A stretch of 64,000 bases of DNA. Source: Bacillota bacterium. Lineage in GTDB: Bacteria > Bacillota > Clostridia > Acetivibrionales > DTU013. The position numbers were made by a program, and so were the translations under genes. Under the pieces are notes generated by a model. That model made no database searches, had not been told where the DNA came from, and saw only the letters and a program-made list of their open reading frames with translations. Each line of letters begins with the position of its first letter. The stretch's first letter is position 1. The DNA is taken from contig JAEZCA010000057.1 of assembly GCA_023412665.1 (NCBI GenBank), positions 1 through 64,000 of the forward strand, in the 5' to 3' direction. Shown here one piece after another: positions 59,939 to 64,000 of this stretch.

Positions 59939-61678
59939 ATGGATAGTAGGACATTATTTAATTTCTGGCTGCAGAATGATTATTTTGATGAAGGAACAAA
60001 GAGGGAACTGGAGCAGATAAAAGACGATCCCGAAGAAATAGAAGAGAGGTTTTACAAGGAGCTTGATTTTGGTACCGGGGGCTTAAGGGGAATTATCGGA
60101 GCAGGTACCAACAGGATAAATATATATACTGTGAGGAAGGCATCACAAGGCTTGGCCAATTACCTTCTTAAGAACATAAGGGCTGCATCGTCACGCGGCG
60201 TAGCCATAGCATATGATTCAAGGAACATGTCTCCCCAATTCGCCATGGAAGCTGCAAAGGTATTTGCCGCCAATGGGATTATTGCTTATCTTTTCGATGA
60301 ACTTCGTCCTACTCCGGAGCTTTCATTCGCAGTCAGACATCTCGGAGCAGCTGCAGGCATAGTAATCACTGCCAGCCACAACCCCAAACAGTACAACGGC
60401 TACAAGGTATATGGCGAGGATGGCGGCCAGCTGCCGCTGGAGGGTTCGGAAGCGGTTTTAAGTGAAATCAACGGTATCAATGATATAACAGTCATAAAGC
60501 CTGCGGATGAGCAGGAAGCTTTTGAAAAAGGCCTTATACGCGTGATTGGCAGGGAAGTGGATGATGCTTATATTAACTCCCTTAAAACTCTCAGAGTGAA
60601 CCCGGAAGAGGTGAAAAAGGCTGCCGGATCAATGAAGATAGTTTATACTCCGCTTCATGGTGCGGGAAACAAGCCTGTAAGGAGGATATTGGATGAAACA
60701 GGCTTTAAAAACGTGCTTGTTGTCAAGGAGCAGGAACTCCCTGATCCCGGGTTCAGCACTGTTAAATATCCAAATCCTGAGGAAAGGGATGCATTCAAGC
60801 TTGCGATAGAACTGGCAGAAAAGGAAAATGTCGATCTGATAATAGGTACAGATCCGGACTGTGACAGAATCGGGGTCGTAGTCAGAAATTCAGCCGGAGA
60901 ATACGCGGTGCTTACAGGCAACCAGACCGGCTGTCTTCTGATGGAATATATACTGTCCCAGAAAAAAGACACAGGCTCTCTTCCGGAAAACGGATTCGTA
61001 GTCAAAACAATAGTCACCAGTGAATTGTCAAGAAGGATCGCAGCCAATTATAATGTGGAACTGATAGAAGTGCTCACAGGCTTTAAGTTCATCGGAGAAA
61101 AGATAAAGGAGCTTGATGAGACCGGCATAAAGAAATATCTCTTTGGTTTTGAAGAGAGTTACGGATACCTGGCCGGTACCTTTGCTAGGGATAAGGATGC
61201 AGTCGTTGCAAGCATGCTTATCGGTGAGATGGCCGCATATTATAGAAACAGAGGTATGTCGCTGTACGAAGGACTACAGGAGGTATTCAAAAAATACGGA
61301 TATTTTATTGAAGGTATAACTTCATTTACACTTGAGGGCAAGGAAGGGATCGAAAAGATAGGTAGTGCGATGGAAGCATTGAGGGCGCGGAAATCGGACC
61401 GCTTTGGAGATTGCAGCCTGAAAGCCGTAAGGGATTACAAGGCGAAGGTAAGAACGGTAGTAGCTGACGGAAGCAGTGAAATACTGGATCTGCCTGCATC
61501 AAATGTACTGTACTATGAATTGGACGACGGCTCCTGGTTCTGTATAAGGCCTTCAGGCACAGAACCCAAAATAAAGATATATTATGGCGTATCCGAAGCT
61601 TCATTGGAAAAAGCGCAAAATAAGCTTGACCATATAAAAGAGAGTGTAACCGGTATAATCAAGGAACTCTTGTGCTAG
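59939..61678 (+). CDS. pgm: Phosphoglucomutase/phosphomannomutase (alpha-D-phosphohexomutase)
   Basis: 579 residues. Active-site serine loop VITASHNPKQYNGYKVYG, metal loop IGTDPDCDRIGV, sugar loop FGFEESYGYLAG, and phosphate loop RPSGTEPKIKIY are all intact. It interconverts hexose 1- and 6-phosphates for wall and glycogen precursors. The ATG at 59939 has GGAGG 6 bases upstream; ATG 59885 is rejected for lack of a site. Confidence 0.93.
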   Translation: MDSRTLFNFWLQNDYFDEGTKRELEQIKDDPEEIEERFYKELDFGTGGLRGIIGAGTNRINIYTVRKASQGLANYLLKNIRAASSRGVAIAYDSRNMSPQFAMEAAKVFAANGIIAYLFDELRPTPELSFAVRHLGAAAGIVITASHNPKQYNGYKVYGEDGGQLPLEGSEAVLSEINGINDITVIKPADEQEAFEKGLIRVIGREVDDAYINSLKTLRVNPEEVKKAAGSMKIVYTPLHGAGNKPVRRILDETGFKNVLVVKEQELPDPGFSTVKYPNPEERDAFKLAIELAEKENVDLIIGTDPDCDRIGVVVRNSAGEYAVLTGNQTGCLLMEYILSQKKDTGSLPENGFVVKTIVTSELSRRIAANYNVELIEVLTGFKFIGEKIKELDETGIKKYLFGFEESYGYLAGTFARDKDAVVASMLIGEMAAYYRNRGMSLYEGLQEVFKKYGYFIEGITSFTLEGKEGIEKIGSAMEALRARKSDRFGDCSLKAVRDYKAKVRTVVADGSSEILDLPASNVLYYELDDGSWFCIRPSGTEPKIKIYYGVSEASLEKAQNKLDHIKESVTGIIKELLC

Positions 61679-61679
61679 A

Positions 61680-62333
61680 TCATCCGGCAGGCCTTATGGA
61701 AGACCGGTGATTGTCATACGCATATTCAAGTTTAATGTTCATGCTGGGGCAGGGTGAGCTGACATCATAATCACCCTGTCTTTTGCATCTCCTGTAAAGG
61801 TCATAATCAATGGAAGCACAGATATAGCATGGCCTGCTGCCGTATAAAATGCCATTCTCCAAACCTTCCAGCGCCTCATAATTGTGTATGGTGATCGATG
61901 AAAACAGGAAATGCAGATTTCTGAAATACTGTTTTTTAGGCAGGCGTTCAAAGCTGCTGCAGGTTTTCATGAAGTACCAGGGTTTGGGCAGAGTACCATT
62001 GCTGTCAGAGGAAATCGTATCTTCATATAATATATCCGGAAGCGGCAGATAACAATTGTCATAAGTACCTTTGCTGCATATGAGGCAGTATCTATGATAC
62101 TCTGATTTGATCAGATTGCAGCAGAACAGACAATTTGTGTTTTTAGCTGTGACATGCTTGCAGTACAACCCGGGTTTGAAGGATCTGTGAAAATAAATAA
62201 TATACTTGATATCGTCTGACAGCAGGCTGCCAGGCCTGAATGACAATAGCGCCCTGACCGCCATGCTGATAAAATTGACGACTTTATTGATGAAATAAGG
62301 CTTTTTAATATTTATAACAGATGGTCCAATCAT
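61680..62333 (-). CDS. Cys-rich protein of unknown function
   Basis: 217 residues, not recognised. A central cysteine cluster (CLFCCNLIKSEYHRYCLICS, about residues 68-87, plus CKHV before and NCYLP after) and a second near the C-terminus (SRPCYICASIDYDLYRRC) suggest metal binding. Tyr and aromatic residues are frequent. The gene is convergent with the phosphoglucomutase gene, with one base between the stops and no terminator. A GGTGAG site precedes the ATG. It is probably real, but no function can be given. Confidence 0.6.
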   Translation of the reverse strand: MIGPSVINIKKPYFINKVVNFISMAVRALLSFRPGSLLSDDIKYIIYFHRSFKPGLYCKHVTAKNTNCLFCCNLIKSEYHRYCLICSKGTYDNCYLPLPDILYEDTISSDSNGTLPKPWYFMKTCSSFERLPKKQYFRNLHFLFSSITIHNYEALEGLENGILYGSRPCYICASIDYDLYRRCKRQGDYDVSSPCPSMNIKLEYAYDNHRSSIRPAG

Positions 62334-62526
62334 ATGCTCACCAACTAATTTTTAATATATGCATAATACCATAAATTAACAGTAAAAGCATATATTTCCC
62401 AAGCGTATGAGGTCATGTATTTATTCAATATTAAGATATTTTTTTTCATTTATTTGGATGTATGAAGGATTTTATCCTAGTTTGTCGAATAATCTATAAA
62501 GTCAAGGCATATCAATGGAGGATTAA

Positions 62527-63591
62527 ATGCGCAGAGTATGTGTCGACTCTATACCTGTCGGTGTAAAGCTGGCCCGGACTATATTCAGTTCTGATGGCGG
62601 GGTTCTGCTTACAGAGGGTATTGAACTGAGAGAAAGCTATGTTGAACAGCTCAAAAAACGTGGTATTACTGAAGTGTACCTGAATGATGAAATCTCTGAA
62701 GGAATCAGGGTATCTGATGTAGTTAATGAGGAAACGCGCAACGAAGCGGTTGTACTCGTTAAAAAAATGATGACCGGCTATAATTTTTCCGCGACTGAAG
62801 ATGTCGAAAAAGTTAAAGTAATGGTCAACAAGATAATAGATGAACTAATATGTAATAATGATATCCTTTATAATCTAACTGAAATTAAAACGGTCGATGA
62901 TTATACGTTTGAGCACTCTGTCAATGTATGCATTCTTTCACTTATCACGGGAATCGGACTAGGCTTTGATACGGAAAGGCTCAAGGAGCTCGGGACCGGT
63001 GCGATGCTGCATGATATTGGAAAGCTGTTCATTCCCAGCGATATATTAAAGAAACCCTCACAGCTGACGGTTGATGAATTCGAGGAAATAAAAAAGCATA
63101 CAATACTTGGATATGATTTATTGAAAAAAAGCGACAGATTGAGCATGACATCTGCATATATAGCATTAGGGCACCACGAAAGATATGACGGCAGCGGGTA
63201 TCCACTTCATTTAAAAAATGAAAGCATACAGATTTTTGCCAGGATCGTGGCGATAGCTGATGTATATGATGCTCTGACTTCAGACCGTGTTTACAGAAAA
63301 AAACTTAAGCCAAATGAAGTATATGAATATATCACTTCTCTTGGGATATATCATTTCGATCCCAAAGTGGTGGAAAGCTTTGTCAGGTATGTCACTGTGT
63401 ATCCTGTGGGAACAGGCGTACTGCTCAATACAAAAGAACGTGCCATAGTTGTCAGGGATAGCAGGAGCATGCCTACCAGACCATTGGTGCGCATAGTATA
63501 CGATGATAAAATGCAGCGTCTGGCATTGCCCAGGGAAATCGACCTTTCTGAACAGTCAGGCATTTTCATTATCAGCAGTTGTGAGTTATAA
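62527..63591 (+). CDS. HD-GYP domain phosphodiesterase
   Basis: 354 residues. An N-terminal domain (about 1-110) is unlike known sensors. The HD-GYP domain has His in FEHSVNV (130), the HD pair in LHDIGK (162-163), and HHERYDGSGYP (216-226). The C-terminal 70 residues form a beta-rich tail (YPVGTGVLLNTKERAIVVRD). These enzymes hydrolyse c-di-GMP or related dinucleotides. GGAGG precedes the ATG. The stop TAA begins the R8 repeat. Confidence 0.92.
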   Translation: MRRVCVDSIPVGVKLARTIFSSDGGVLLTEGIELRESYVEQLKKRGITEVYLNDEISEGIRVSDVVNEETRNEAVVLVKKMMTGYNFSATEDVEKVKVMVNKIIDELICNNDILYNLTEIKTVDDYTFEHSVNVCILSLITGIGLGFDTERLKELGTGAMLHDIGKLFIPSDILKKPSQLTVDEFEEIKKHTILGYDLLKKSDRLSMTSAYIALGHHERYDGSGYPLHLKNESIQIFARIVAIADVYDALTSDRVYRKKLKPNEVYEYITSLGIYHFDPKVVESFVRYVTVYPVGTGVLLNTKERAIVVRDSRSMPTRPLVRIVYDDKMQRLALPREIDLSEQSGIFIISSCEL

Positions 63592-63700
63592 CGAGGCGAT
63601 AGATGGGCCCCCCAGCCCCACCTCTATACGTATTTTCACTTCAATTCAAAGAAAATTTTTCTGCAAACAAAAAATTTCTTTGAATTGAAGTGTTATAATG
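63585..63700 (+). repeat. Palindromic intergenic repeat, copy R8, overlapping the HD-GYP stop codon
   Basis: Left module GTTATAACGAGGCGATAGAT plus GGGCCCCCC. The hairpin left arm starts CACTTCAATTCAAAGAAA (63637) and its complement ends at 63692. The right end GTGTTATAATGG follows. The stop codon of the upstream gene (63589-63591) lies within the left module. Confidence 0.75.
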
Positions 63701-63716
63701 GTAATGAGGTGTTATT

Positions 63717-64000
63717 ATGGCTGGGTTTGTTCATTTGCATGTCCATACAGAATACAGTCTGCTTGACGGCGCCAACAGGATAACTGACCTGATATCGCGC
63801 GCGGCGGCGCTTGGGATGGACAGCATTGCGATCACCGATCATGGTGTCATGTATGGTGTGATAGATTTTTACAAGACAGCAGTCAAGAGCGGCATCAAGC
63901 CTATATTGGGGTGTGAGGTCTATACTGCAAAGCGCACGCGCTTCGACAAACAGCCTGGGCAGGATGCAGATCAAGGCCATTTGGTGCTGCTTGCCAGGGA
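63717..64000 (+). CDS. dnaE: DNA polymerase III alpha subunit, N-terminal PHP domain (3' end outside window)
   Basis: 94 residues visible. AGFVHLHVHTEYSLLDGANR is the DnaE start, followed by IAITDHGVMYGVIDFY and IKPILGCEVYTA, the PHP-domain metal motifs. This is the replicative polymerase alpha of the DnaE family. AATGAGGTG supplies the ribosome binding site, and the right end of repeat R8, with a TATAAT-like sequence, lies just upstream and may act as the -10 box. Confidence 0.95.
   Translation, partial: MAGFVHLHVHTEYSLLDGANRITDLISRAAALGMDSIAITDHGVMYGVIDFYKTAVKSGIKPILGCEVYTAKRTRFDKQPGQDADQGHLVLLAR

Noticed and set aside
1..64000. tRNA, rRNA genes or CRISPR arrays
   Set aside because: No tRNA-like T-loop/acceptor pattern, rRNA sequence or regularly spaced direct repeats were seen by eye; the repeats present are dispersed palindromes.

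Overview
The window looks like a chromosomal segment of an anaerobic, endospore-forming Clostridia-type Firmicute. Evidence: the spore protease gpr and the coat morphogenesis ATPase spoIVA; a c-di-AMP (ydaO-type) riboswitch in front of a NlpC/P60 wall hydrolase; a CsaB-type pyruvyl transferase (the enzyme family that decorates wall polysaccharide for SLH proteins); a corrinoid-protein activator; an iron-sulfur Old Yellow Enzyme; and strong AGGAGG ribosome binding sites with several GTG/TTG starts. No rRNA, tRNA, CRISPR array or prophage structural gene was found. No species is assigned.

Layout. 1-6.4 kb: tail of a fibronectin-like repeat protein, an arginase, a PurF-like protein lacking its N-terminal nucleophile, a YtrA-type GntR regulator with its ABC transporter, and a stand-alone acyltransferase. 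6.7-28.7 kb: a large carbohydrate island. It holds three aldolases (DeoC, class II, KDPG type), two FGGY kinases, a PfkB kinase, dehydrogenases, an epimerase-like TIM barrel, a PTE-like lactonase/hydrolase, a cupin phosphoglucose isomerase, and four regulators (two GntR/UTRA, one DeoR, plus palindromic operators). The only transporter in it is an ECF system (S, fused A-A, T) preceded by an unusual double P-loop protein. 28.6-33.1 kb (minus strand): a glycosyltransferase-CsaB fusion, a half glycosyltransferase, and the beta and gamma subunits of a sodium-pumping decarboxylase without an alpha subunit.

33.3-44.4 kb: DUF72, GNAT, the riboswitch-controlled hydrolase, comEC, holA, rpsT, gpr, an M50-type membrane peptidase and a divergent NAD+ DNA ligase. 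44.5-47.8 kb: glnS and gltX as a minus-strand pair. 48.0-53.4 kb: zinc-ribbon proteins, the corrinoid activator, DUF2085, fthC and a CPBP protease. 53.5-57 kb: a sigma-54 gene lacking its RpoN box, a palindromic MITE-like element directly behind it, and a large serine recombinase. 57-64 kb: lipid kinase, spoIVA, phosphoglucomutase, a Cys-rich orphan, an HD-GYP protein and the start of dnaE.

A dispersed repeat family runs through the whole window. Its left module is TTATAACGAGGCG and its right module is an AT-rich hairpin ending in CGTTATAA. In three places the TAA of the left module is the stop codon of the upstream gene. Best leads for new biology: the ECF-linked sugar island with its double P-loop protein, the nucleophile-less PurF paralogue, the truncated sigma-54 beside a MITE, and the stop-codon-anchored repeats.
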